Source of the DNA: Beta vulgaris subsp. vulgaris
Taxonomy: Eukaryota > Streptophyta > Magnoliopsida > Caryophyllales > Amaranthaceae
Length of the DNA: 64,000 nucleotides
Reading direction: 5' to 3'
Assembly (NCBI RefSeq): GCF_026745355.1
Contig: NC_079209.1
Coordinates: 26,748,263-26,812,262, forward strand
Shown here: positions 54,460 to 64,000 of the stretch, piece after piece
How positions within the stretch are numbered: position 1 is the first letter of the stretch
How the letters are laid out: each line of letters starts with the position of its first letter
Position numbers and translations under genes: made by a program
Notes under the pieces: model-generated
The model's input: the letters and a program-made list of their open reading frames with translations, nothing else
The model's database searches: none
Told to the model about the DNA's origin: nothing

Positions 54460-55234
54460 CTAGTTTTTAAGCGCGGGTTATGCCCCGATAATGATATTTT
54501 TCATCTATTAATATTTTACTTGCTTTCAAATGATAACAGTAAATATGAATTGACTTAGTGGTTAAAACTTTAATATATGAGCTTGAAGTCACGGGATCAA
54601 ATCTTATACAAAACATTTTCTTTTTTTATTGTATGTGAATTACATGGATTAAGAAATCCTAATGCACAACGCCACGTGGCATTGTTCCTTGTTTAGGAAC
54701 GTCTTTTAATATAATAGTACTAGTATTTTGGCCTAGGCGATGTTCCGGGTTATTTACAATTATCAAATATATTATTATTCGTAAATTTCATAATTAATTC
54801 TATTAGCCTTTTGTAATATTCTGTTTCGTGGGAAATCGAAAAATGGATGTTGTGGTATCATAAGTTGTTCAAAAACAACTTCTAAGGAATTGAGGATAAA
54901 AATAGCAATTTTAATGGAATTTGGGTAAGAAAATGTTATTACTTAATAAACAGATTAAAGATCAAAAGGCTAGTCTACATGTTTTTATAATTACATGTAA
55001 TTACAAGACTTTATTATATTTTATTTTGAAATATTATGCATTGAAATTGTATTAGATTAGTATTTAAACTCTCACACTTCTTTCTGAATATTATGTGTTC
55101 GAATTCTAGTATACATATTGTTAATATTTTTTATTGAGATTATAAATATGTGTATTAGAAGTTTTAGAATAGTGCCACATGGCACCGTTCCTTTAATAGA
55201 AACGCCTATTAATATATTTGTATAAATAGATAGA
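54460..55234 (-). mobile_element. Short Helitron B, split by Helitron C
   Basis: The 3' end (plus-strand left) is CTAG at 54,460-54,463 after a hairpin-like CGGGGCATAACCCGCG on the minus strand. Removing Helitron C (54,720-55,230) joins ATAATAGTA to TAGA, giving on the minus strand TCTATACTATTATATTAAAA, the standard plant Helitron 5' end. Host A (54,459) and T (55,235) flank it. Net length 264 bp. Confidence 0.75.
54720..55230 (-). mobile_element. Short Helitron C (511 bp), nested
   Basis: The 3' end reads CTAG at 54,720-54,723, after a degenerate hairpin AACCCGGAACATCGCC on the minus strand. The 5' end on the minus strand is TCTATTTATACAAATATATT from 55,230. Inserted between A (54,719) and T (55,231) in Helitron B. 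It has the shared GCCAC-TGGCA word near the 5' end and a tRNA-like segment at 55,036-55,112. Confidence 0.72.
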
Positions 55235-57439
55235 TAATATTTAGGTCCTCTCATAAAATAGGAAAAATGGAACTAATAATTCCACTTAATTTGCCACTTC
55301 TTCTGAAAACAATCCCACCTCTTCGAAATCTGGAAACAATCGCATCTCATACCACCATCTTCTTAAAACATGCCTTTTTCCAGGTAAACCTGAAGAAAAG
55401 GTAAACCCTTTTCTTTTCCCTCCCTTTTCTCACTTAACTCTTTCTTCTTCCTCGACTTAACACCATTACTCCTTAAACTTAAAATTTCGGAAAAAAAATT
55501 ATGTGAGAAAACTCAGAATTACATACTTAATTTCGTTGAAGGTGGAAGCTTTAGAATTGCTTAATTTTAGGTGAGTTCGTGAGCCCTAAATCTATGAATT
55601 CGTTAAACTGAGTAAATTGCTATTTCAATTCCTGAACCCTAATTTGCTTCAAATCCCCTTTTTGATTTCAGATTATTATGGAAAGTGTTAGTCTGAAATT
55701 TTGTCACAGTGGTCATTTAAGAAACGGAAAAAGGATGTGTGGGTGTATATGGGAGGTATGTGTAGGACATTTGCAGTTGACCCAGATGAATTGTGCTGGT
55801 TTTATCTAAAAGAATTAGAATGTGGTGTTTATACTGATTTGTACAAGATTTATTATTTAATGCCTGATCTTGATTTGTGTCTAGGCTGAGGAGTGTGTAT
55901 GATGATAATGAAGTGAGAAACATTGGGTGAGCTTGTTTTGAAAAGTAAATGCATTTACTTGCATGTTGTTCATGATGGGAAAGAACTTGGCTTTATAACC
56001 CCATTCCAACCATCACAAACTGGATCTAAAGCCCAGCCCATGACTAGTCTAGTTGGAAAAAATATTAAGCCTGAAAGACCCAAAAAACTGACTCCAAGAA
56101 GGTGAGCAGGGTTAACCTAGGAATCTTGTTTGACGTCAGACAAGATGCCTCAACTGCCCAAAAGCACAAAACAATATTGTCCCTGCAAAGGCCCCCACTC
56201 CCACACCTGAAAAAAAAAAACCAAATCAGCATCTAAATCTTGCAGTAAACCTTGCAACCCTGCCCTTTCCACCCTTATTATCTCAAAAACCCCTAATGAA
56301 ACAAAACAACACCAAAAAGACTCCACAAACAGACCTGAGGATAACTTTGTAAGATCTAGGGTTCCTAAGGATTATGACTTGGAATATAACAGACCTAACA
56401 ACCCAATTCCCTTATGTAAGTTGTTGTATCATGCAGACTACGGTGGTGATGAGGGGGTGAGGACAATGAGTGTGAGTTAAGTGATGGGGGTGGAGAGCAT
56501 AGTGACCCAGCTTTTGAGTTGGATGATGATAATTGGGACATAATGAAAATGTGTATGAGTATGAGGATTATGATTGGGTAGATGAGGATGGGGAACTTGA
56601 TGAGGAAGAAGATTTGGAGCATTTGAGAGAACATGCATGTGGTTCATGATGGGCTTGATACAAGCAAGTGATAATGAACAGAGTGTGGCTAGGGATAGAG
56701 TAAATTGTTTTAGTTGTGGTATTATAGAACTTGCACATAAATTGCAAGTAGAGGCTGCTTAGGGGAAACTTGCTGCACAAAGGAGGGAAGAAGGGTCAAC
56801 TTTAGATGTTAGGCAGGAAGGAAAAAAAAATTTCTGAGTATGAGGAGTATGAGGAAGAAATACATACACATACACCAAGTGATGAGGATGAAACTTTAGC
56901 ACGGAGAAGAGCCAAAAGAGGGTTGTTAGTAGAAAGGGAAACTGATTTTGCTAAGTTCCAATGGGAAGTACACTAGTGTAAAAAATTCTATCCGATGCGA
57001 ATCGGGCTTACTAATTCGATTTTGGTCCGCATCGAATGGGCTTGCAGCAGATCCAAAATATTTAGTGAATCTAGTCCAAAACCGGATTAGTAAAATATTT
57101 ACTGATACGGTTTCCATCAAAATCGGATCAGTTAAGTATACTTTTTTATTTAAAAAAAATTAGATCAGACTAACTAATCCGGTTTCCAGCAAGAACTCGA
57201 TCAATTAGTACAAAATTTAAAATAACAAAAAAAATTGTAGAAGTAAGCAACAGCACCTGATGCCAGCTGCCTCTAGCTCCACAAGTTAGCCATATTGTAA
57301 TTCAAGAAATAATTCATAAAATATACATAATAAAATTTTGAACACTATGAGCATAGCAAGCAGAACATAAGATTACAAAAAGAATGATTGGACATGAAAT
57401 CTTTGATTAAAACGAAAATGAGGAGCCTAAGAAAGACGT

Positions 57440-57560
57440 TCAGCTTCTAAAGCTTGGCTAAATGAAGATTGCAGAGCTTCAGCGACAACATCAACTTCGT
57501 TCTCAGGCACAGAGAAGCACACATAATGTCCAAATTCCAAGTATGTAAAGCTTCGGGAGC
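57440..57560 (-). pseudogene. Captured AK-HSDH exon fragment
   Basis: On the minus strand, after a splice-acceptor-like TTCTAATTCAG (about 57,571-57,581), the frame EFGHYVCFSVPENEV then DVVAEALQSSFSQALEAERL precedes a stop (about 57,438). This resembles a stretch of plant bifunctional aspartokinase-homoserine dehydrogenase (VCFAVPEKEV, AEALQSRF-QAL-AGRLS), recalled from the family rather than searched. The stop falls where the host protein would continue (GRLSQ). Only about 40 residues are captured. Confidence 0.68.
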
Positions 57561-59196
57561 TTTGTAACGTCTGAATTAGAAAAGGTAATACTGACACACC
57601 ATATAAGCGAGTACAAAAATTGAGATGAACTATTATTCACAAAGAAATATAAATGAGTATAGTAGTACCTTCTTTTCGACATAATATCAACTTTAGTGCA
57701 TTAACATGAGCCGGGGTGAAAATTGAGAATAGGTAGATGTGCCTAGGTAGAGCAGCCATTCTGCGACAAGCATCATAGATATTTGTGCTGTCGGGAACTA
57801 TTAGAGCCCTTGATAATCGCAATCGCTTCACTATTCGTTCTCAGGCATTGAGAAGCATACATAATGTCCAAATTCCAAGTATGTAAAGCTTCGGGAGCTT
57901 TTTAATGTCTGAAATAGAAAAGGAAATACTAACTCACCATATAAGCGAGTACAAAAATTGAGATGAACTATTATTCACAAAGAAATTTTAATGAATGCAG
58001 TAGTACCTTCTTTTTTGACATAATATCAACTTTAGTGCATTTACATGAGCCGGGGAGAAAATTGATTATAGGTAGATGTGCTTAGGTAAAGAAGCCATTC
58101 TGCGACAAGCATCATAGATATTTGTGCTGTCGGGAACTGTTAGAGCCCTTGACAGTCGCAATCACTTCACTATTCGTTCTCAGGCACAGCGGAGCACACA
58201 TAATGTCCAAATTCCATGTAAAGCTTCAGGAGCTTTGTAACGTCTGAATTAGAAAAGGAAATACTGACATACACCATATAAGCAAGTACATAAATTGAGA
58301 TGAACTATTATTCACAAAGAAATATAAATGAGTGTAGTAGTACCTTCTTTTTCGACATAATATCAACTTTAGTGCATTAACATGAGCCGGGGTGAAAATT
58401 GAGAATAGGTAGATGTGCTTAGGTAGAGCAACCATTCTGCGACAAGCATCATAGATATTTGTGCTGTCGGGAACTATTAGAGCCCTTGACAATCGCAATC
58501 GCTTCACTATTCGTTCTCAGGCATAGAGAAGCATACATAATGTCCAAATTCCAAGTATGTAAAGCTTCGGGAGCTTTGTAATGTCTGAAATAGAAAAGGA
58601 AATACTAACTCACCATATAAGCGAGTACAAAAATTGAGATGGACTATTATTCACAAAGAAATTTTAATGAATGCAGTAGTACCTTCTGTTTCGACATAAT
58701 ATCAACTTTAGTGCATTTACATGAGCCGGGGAGAAAATTGATTATAGGTAGATGTGCTTAGGTAAAGCAGCCATTCTGCGACAAGCATCATAGATATTTG
58801 TGCTGTCGGGAACTGTTAGAGCGCTTGACAGTCGCAATCACTTCACTATTCGTTCTCAGGCACAGCGGAGCACACATAATGTCCAAATTCCAAGTATGTA
58901 AAGCTTCGAGAGCTTTGTAACGTCTGAAATAGAAAAGGAAATACTGACTCACCATATAAGCAAGTACAAAAATTGAGACGAACTATTATTCACAAAGAAA
59001 TATAAATGAGTATAGTAGTACCTTCTTTTTCGACATAATATCAACTTTAGTGAATTAACATGAGCCAAGGTGAAAATTGAGTACAGGTAGATGTGCTTAG
59101 GTAGAGCAGCCATTCTGCAACAAGTATCATAGATATTTGTGCTATTGAGAACTGTTAGAGCCCTTGACAGTCGCAATCGCTTCGCTATTCGTTCTC
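57496..59196 (-). repeat. Five tandem units of captured chimeric exons
   Basis: Units of 337-339 bp, delimited by TTCGTTCTC (GAGAACGAA on the minus strand) at 57,496, 57,834, 58,173, 58,510, 58,849 and 59,188. Each unit on the minus strand holds a CBS-gene piece (KRLRLSRALIVPDSTNIYDA, CRRMAALP), an intron-like spacer ending with an AG acceptor, and an AK-HSDH-like piece (EFGHYVC). Units 2 and 4 share variants (GAATGCAGTAG, GAGAAAATTGATTATAGG) against units 1, 3 and 5, an A-B-A-B-A pattern. The outer two copies alone keep the flanking parts of each source exon. Confidence 0.9.
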
Positions 59197-59245
59197 CAAT
59201 CGATCCCCTGCATATAAAGAGTCGACAATGAGGACCAAATCCCAA
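59120..59245 (-). pseudogene. Captured CBS-domain (CBSCBSPB-like) exon fragment
   Basis: On the minus strand an acceptor-like TTTATATGCAG (about 59,208-59,218) precedes the frame GSIGERIAKRLRLSRALTV then NSTNIYDTCCRMAAL. Plant CBSCBSPB proteins have ERTVKRLRLSKALTIPEGTT and FDACRRMAARR at the start of the first CBS domain (from memory). This is the most 5' copy and the only one with upstream exon/intron context; the others begin inside the exon at GAGAACGAA. Similarity stops right after RMAA. Confidence 0.72.
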
Positions 59246-61900
59246 AATGTGCTAATGTTTAAGCAATTCCAAGAAAGTGCTTGTTGCATTCAGAAACTTA
59301 ATTCATCATGTGTCAACCTGGAATTTTCTTAGCAAAAGCTAGAACTCTAGAGCTTAAACAATTACATAACTAAATAATATTTATGAGAAACCATTGTGCA
59401 TACATCATAAAATGCACATATTCTATGGCTACATGTATGCAAAATATAGAACATATGTAGATATTGACAAGTAACTGCAACAAATCCGATGAGGCAAAAG
59501 AGCAGAAAAAAAGGTTGATACAGTTAATTTACTTTCTGTTCCTTAGGAACTATAGAACAAGGGATGAACAGTTTTACAATGTAAATAGAGTAAAGTTCAG
59601 CTTCAGCATTTTTCTTGCTAACACAAAATCCTTTCAAGCATAAACAAAACACACTATCCAGATTCCACAAGCATAAACAAGATACAATTCAGGATCTCAC
59701 TTGAAAGGAAAATTCAATATCAATTAATTGAAGGATGATAGTGGAGTTCAACGTGAAAACAAAGCAAAGCACAAACAGACAACAGATATATCTAAATAAC
59801 TTCTGATTTATTAACTTCTAGTTCATGTAATGCATACAGGTTTTGAGTAGTGACAATGGGTTGCAATAATTATGGAGAAAATGTTACAAACGTATATCAA
59901 CAAACGGAAAAGGAAAAAAAACTCTTTGGACTAAGGTCCACGTCCGTGTCCAAATACATGCACATATCTAACTTCTCTTCTCTATCTTACTTTCATTCTA
60001 ACTCTATCACAATTCACAACAAGTCAGCAACCGTGTATCATTGAAGGAGCTAGGTTAAGGGTCAAGTATCCATCTTGCAATAGAATCAAGGGTTGGCTTC
60101 TATGAGGTTGCTTTGTCCACTAATCGTGCATGAGAACTGAGAACTTGCCAGAAAAAATTTGGACCACTACTACAAGTAGTGCTTCTAACATATCTACAAC
60201 TATTGATCCTATCATGTACTTAAGACTATGGTCCATAATAATAGATCAATATCACCGTATACTAGCCCATATAAAATCTCTGAGACAAACTACATTTGCT
60301 TTCCCACAATAATGTGAAGTTCACGCAACCTGAGACACAAGCTAACAAGTCTTCATGAGCAACAAGGTCCAACAACCATACATCATATAGCCATAGCACA
60401 CATAGTTATCGGTGAGCATATATCAGCCTAACAAATAAGCAATATCAAAGTCTGCCACACAACAAATCACATGTAGCACACAAATTTTCACAATTACGAT
60501 CACAAAATCGATCGATTAGGAAATTAAAATTCATGTTCAAGCAAATGATAGGTTTAACAAATTAACATAATTCTTACTGGTAGAATGAATTAGAGGAAGC
60601 AAACACAGAGATCAAAATTGGTGAGAAAGAATTAGTAATGGGAGTGAATGAATAAATTTGGAACCAATGTGATTTGATGAAAAATGGGCAGTAGATACTA
60701 GATAGACTCTGAAACCCTAAATGACAAACAAACGAAAACCATAACTCCAACATAAAAAATTATCTCAAACAACCAATCCAATCAAACAATTTGTAAATCA
60801 AATAACCAAATCCAAGTGAAAATCGCAATCTAGAAACACTAAAATTTATCATCATTAACCCCTCATTAAACATATAACTAGCAAATTCAACTTTTAAGAA
60901 GAAGAAAAAAAGTCCTCAAAGTGTCAACAAACCCAAACCATCCTAAATGGGAATTATAGGGCTATACTATCATATCATAAAAATCAATTCAAGTACCCTA
61001 ATTCCATTCATTCGAAAAAATAAAAACATTGCAAAACTGAACATTCTTCAAATTTGAAGTACGAGTAATATTAATATATACTCTAAGAAATTAAGATCAA
61101 AAAATGCCTCCAACAAAGCAATTTAGCAAATTAATCAGTTCATGATTACTCAAACATAAAACATAAACCCTAGAATTTGATTCTCACACTACAAAAACTC
61201 ACAAAGCAAGAAATTAGAGAAGAAGAGAGAAAATCGTACATAGTAAAATCGAGAAGGGAGAAATCTATGGCTGAAAACCTCGAGGGTGATGGAGCAATTC
61301 CATTCCTGCTTGACGTTGGTCCTTGTGGGTGGCAACAAGCCAAATGAACTGCGGAGTTGGATAATCGGTGAAGGTGGAGAAGATGGCAAGGGTGGTGGTT
61401 TCGTGTTGGGTGTGCGAAAATTCCGACCACTTCTCCCCACAACAATCTTCTCTTTCAATCTTCAACTTCAATCAGACCTCCACAATTGAAACAACAAAAA
61501 AAAAGCCGAAATCAAGACCTTAGGTTTTTGCTTTTTCCCAGCGAATGCTCATCGAAATTCGATTCTTTGAGAACAAAATTTGAAAAGGAAAGATAAATAA
61601 AAAAAAGTTTAATTAGGCAAAAGAAGATCGGAAATTAGACGAGAGAGAAAGAAAAATCTCGATGAATTAGGTGAAGTAACCCTAGATGGGAAGAGAGGAG
61701 GGAAGGGCCGGAATCAGATGAGTGGAGAGAGGGATGGGCTGGGTCATGCTTAAATACAATGTTTTGGGCCTTGTACTTTTGGCCCACTCAACTATCCGTG
61801 TTATCAATGAAACATATTTATTTCAAAACCATTAATGACCCGCATTTTGGGCTTTCTAAATTTGGGCCTTGTTATCTGATTTTGTTTGGAGAAAAAAAGA
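59246..61900. other. Rest of Pack-CACTA body; possible captured 5' region
   Basis: Mostly AT-rich without a recognised domain. Near 61,150-61,720 on the minus strand a C/T-rich leader, short Pro/Ser-rich ORFs and GC-richer sequence look like a captured promoter and 5' UTR/first exon, placed upstream of the captured exons in the same transcriptional direction. I cannot assign the source gene. Confidence 0.3.
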
Positions 61901-62866
61901 TGATTAACTGATCCGGTCAAGTGAACCGGATCAGTTAACAGAAAACCGGAGCAGTTTCTATTACCTTATCCGGTTCACTAATATTTTCCAGCCACCTTTC
62001 CCTCTCTTTTTTTTTAATGATTTTCGGATGCGATTTTGTAAAAATTGAATTTGTTACTAAGTGATTTTCACTAGTGGTAGGACAGAGATTCACTTCCAGG
62101 GCAGATTCAAGCAAGTTATAGCTAATTTTGCCATATTTCAAGGGAGAAATTTATGTGTTGTTGCTGTAAATTTAAAATGGCATCAAAGAATTGGTCTCAA
62201 GTGTAATGAGGGGTACCTTTTTTGGACGTATGCTTCTTGGGATTTTAGGAGAGGGTCATTTGTGGTCAAGAGAGTGATGAATGAGCACACATGCCTTAGG
62301 AACATGGAGAAGAATAAACCACTCAAATCTACATGCTAGTTGGCTGATAAACTATTAGATGTATTCAAGGCCAGACCTCATTGGCCTGCTAAGGAAATAA
62401 CATAAATTGTTAAGAGAGCATATAGATAGATAGTGAAGAAGGATTTTGCATATAAAGTCAAGTATTATGCTCACAATAAGTTGCATGGATCTATGAGAGA
62501 TCATTATGGGAAGGTTGGGAGGTATCTTGAAGCAATAAAGAAGGCTTCTCCAAACAATGATGTGAATTTACTGACTTCCAGGAACAATAACAAAGGCCCC
62601 CTTATTTTTCAGAGATTGTATCTATGCTTTGATGGTGTTAGAAAGGGCTGGAAGTAAGGTTGTAGGAATATAACTGTGAATGTGGTGAGATAGCAATCAT
62701 CAAAGTACCCATTGCATGGCCTGTGGTGGAAGGGGAAAATAATGATTTATGGGAAGTGGTGTCTTTTAAACCTAAAGAAGAGGTTGAGCCTTGGTGATGG
62801 TGTTAGATCTGTAATTGTGTCAGATGAACATCATGTATGCATTTATTGATCAGTTGCATTTAAATA

Positions 62867-63214
62867 CTCCCTCCGTCCCAAAATATAGTTCCCATTTCTA
62901 TTTTAGGTGTCCCAAAATATAGTTCTCATCTCCATATTTAGTTCTACATTTTTTCGTAATTAGTTTAGGAAAATCGTGTCCCGTCATTTATTTGCTTCTT
63001 GAATTCTGTTTTTTCCTTTGTTTATTCAACCAAAATGTTAAAATTAATTAATGCTCTTTCACCAATTATTCTCCATTCTCTCTCCTAAAATCATCTTTTC
63101 CCATACAACATTTATTTAAATAAATAAAAAATCTTCACTATCCCTCTAAGATTCTACTTGCATAAATTACCGTGAAAAAAAGGAAATAGGAACTATATTT
63201 TGGGACGGAGGGAG
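62867..63214. mobile_element. Stowaway MITE (348 bp)
   Basis: The left end CTCCCTCCGTCCCAAAATAT and right end (reverse complement) are the same for more than 30 bases, the classic Stowaway TIR. TA flanks both sides (62,865-62,866; 63,215-63,216). It lies in the intron of MULE transposase 2, between GT (after SDEHH) and the TTTTGCAG acceptor at about 63,262-63,269. The left arm duplicates TCCCAAAATATAGTTC. Confidence 0.95.
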
Positions 63215-63960
63215 TACTTTTTATGTATTGTGGTTAGTAATTATTGCTTGAATTATGTAAATTTTGCAGTCCATTCTAAGGGGAGTGGCAGAGGTACTTC
63301 CAAGTGTTGAGCATAGGCATTGTGCAAGGCACATATTTACACACTGGCACAAGAATTTCAAAGGAGATGACTATATAAGTTTATGTTTTGGAACTGTGCT
63401 AAGGCATATAGTCGAACAGACTATAATGATGCTTTAGATGTGTTAGTAAAAGCTAATCCACTGCTTGCTGCTGAGGCATTCAAATCATATAACCCTAATG
63501 TCATCTACAGAGCATTCTTGAATACAGAGGTGCCTTCTGATGTTATTACATGCAATATGGCGGAGACATTCAATGGATACATAATCAATGCAAGGGCAAA
63601 GCACTAGATTTATATGTTGGAAGATATTAAGGCAGCCCTAATGAAGAGACTTGTTACAAAAAGGGAAGAAATTATGAAATGGACCACACCCTTACGCCTT
63701 AGGATACAAAAGAAATTGATGAAGGAGAAAGAGGAAGCTGCAAAATGTGATGTAATCCCATCTACACAAAGTTTTTTCCATGTTAGCTATTACTTGGACA
63801 CTCTGACAGTTGATTTGAATGGTAAGGCTTGCACATGTAGAAAGTGGGATATGATTGGCCTCCCCTGTTGCCATGCTAATGTTGTAATCTCTTTATTCAC
63901 AAAAATGTTGAAGACTTTGTTGATCCATCCTATAAAAAAGAAGCTTACGTCAAAGCTTAT

Positions 63961-64000
63961 CACTAGTAGAATAAATGCTTATTGCTGCGGTCATTAAGTG
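63961..64000. mobile_element. CACTA left terminus at window edge
   Basis: CACTAGTAGAATAAATGC interrupts the MULE 2 reading; the next bases (TATTGCTGCGGTCAT) match the subterminal word of the CACTA end at 7,670. TAT precedes both copies. The rest lies outside the window. Confidence 0.7.

Larger units (their letters stand above)
56971..62076. mobile_element. Pack-CACTA element (5.1 kb) with captured exons
   Basis: Starts CACTAGTGTAAAAAATTC and ends TTTTCACTAGTG, flanked by GTA (56,968-56,970; 62,077-62,079), the 3-bp CACTA TSD. Removal restores the MULE reading FQWEV-GQRF. Subterminal words CCGGATCAGTTA/TAACTGATCCGG and GATGCGA-TCGG occur at both ends (56,985-57,215; 61,900-62,035). No CACTA transposase. 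The minus strand carries host-like exon fragments and a five-unit tandem array at 57,496-59,196. Confidence 0.92.
55690..63960 (+). pseudogene. MuDR-type MULE transposase 2 (broken, interrupted)
   Basis: N-terminal domain at about 55,690-56,105 (SQWSFKKRKKDVWVYMGGM, FAVDPDEL, ECGVYTDLYKIYYLMPDL); acidic linker (56,560-56,640; DWVDEDGELDEEEDLEHLRE); DFAKFQWEV, then after the CACTA element GQRF and KQVIANFAIFQGRNL (62,077-62,155); central region (62,440-62,655); a SDEHH second-Asp box (about 62,820-62,834); an intron with good GT...TTGCAG borders holding a Stowaway; EHRHCARHIFTHWH; SWIM finger CTCRKWDMIGLPCCHA (63,831-63,878). The first-Asp segment (VDACFLKTFLGG in the other MULE) is missing: GCRN at about 62,660 runs almost directly into VEGENND. 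Many stops; inactive. Confidence 0.88.
55261..64000 (+). mobile_element. Second MULE (left end to window edge)
   Basis: Probable left TIR starting GGAAAAATGGAACTAATAAT; the right end is beyond the window, so the TSD cannot be checked. It carries a plus-strand MuDR-type transposase pseudogene related to the one at 11.8-18.5 kb, split by a Pack-CACTA (56,971-62,076), a Stowaway MITE (62,867-63,214), and at its last visible point by another CACTA element (63,961 onward). Confidence 0.75.

Noticed and set aside
54068..55112. tRNA genes in the Helitron region
   Set aside because: A/B-box-like words exist but no full cloverleaf, anticodon stem or terminator; treated as tRNA-like repeat segments.
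57440..59245. A functional CBS-domain or aspartate-pathway gene
   Set aside because: Only exon fragments of about 30-40 residues, repeated and joined out of frame inside a CACTA element.

Overview
This window is repeat-dense plant nuclear DNA: AT-rich, intron-bearing Mutator-like (MULE) and mariner-like transposases of plant type, FAR1-type sequence, copia and gypsy retrotransposons, SINEs, Helitrons, Stowaway- and Tourist-like MITEs and CACTA elements. A flowering plant, probably a eudicot, fits; I cannot name the species. I see no intact host gene. Apart from one doubtful 5' UTR/first-exon fragment near 32.7-34.3 kb, every recognisable coding stretch belongs to a transposable element (TE) or was captured by one, and nearly all are broken.

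The layout is one of nesting, and many insertions can be undone exactly from their target-site duplications (TSDs). (1) 1-3.65 kb: a degraded minus-strand copia element split by a long-TIR MULE-MITE and by an LTR fragment. (2) 5.2-6.8 kb: a Tourist-like MITE and two more long-TIR MULE-MITEs with 9-bp TSDs. (3) 7.67-8.5 kb: a CACTA terminus beside a captured DUF1985-like gene fragment. (4) 11,175-19,918: a complete MULE with a perfect 9-bp TSD, holding a dead transposase, an antisense GRF-zinc-finger/coiled-coil gene remnant, a 2.67-kb solo LTR and another LTR-like insert. (5) 20.0-20.9 kb: a FAR1-type remnant. (6) 23,486-31,841: a Tourist-like MITE split by a 7.57-kb mariner-like element, itself split by two solo LTRs (24,474-25,567 and 27,228-28,935) with perfect 5-bp TSDs. 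(7) 32,956-34,225: a non-autonomous CACTA element with a TTG TSD. (8) 36.5-38.2 kb: two MULE-MITEs with perfect 9-bp TSDs.

(9) About 37.5-47.5 kb: one minus-strand LINE, interrupted by a MULE-MITE, by a roughly 400-bp inversion in place, by a 5.48-kb CACTA composite whose removal restores the RT reading frame, and carrying a 575-bp tandem duplication. (10) 47.5-48.5 kb: a gypsy (Tat-like) gag-protease fragment. (11) 49.4-55.2 kb: MITEs, a Stowaway inside a Stowaway, SINEs, an intact 290-bp TRIM/SMART-like element, and three short Helitrons, one inserted in another. (12) 55,261 to the window end: a second MULE, split by a 5.1-kb Pack-CACTA (56,971-62,076) and a Stowaway, and running into another CACTA terminus at 63,961.

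The most unusual object is inside the Pack-CACTA: exon fragments resembling a CBS-domain (CBSCBSPB-type) gene and an aspartokinase-homoserine dehydrogenase gene are joined and amplified as five tandem units of 337-339 bp. Every unit boundary falls on the same 9-bp word, and the units alternate in an A-B-A-B pattern.
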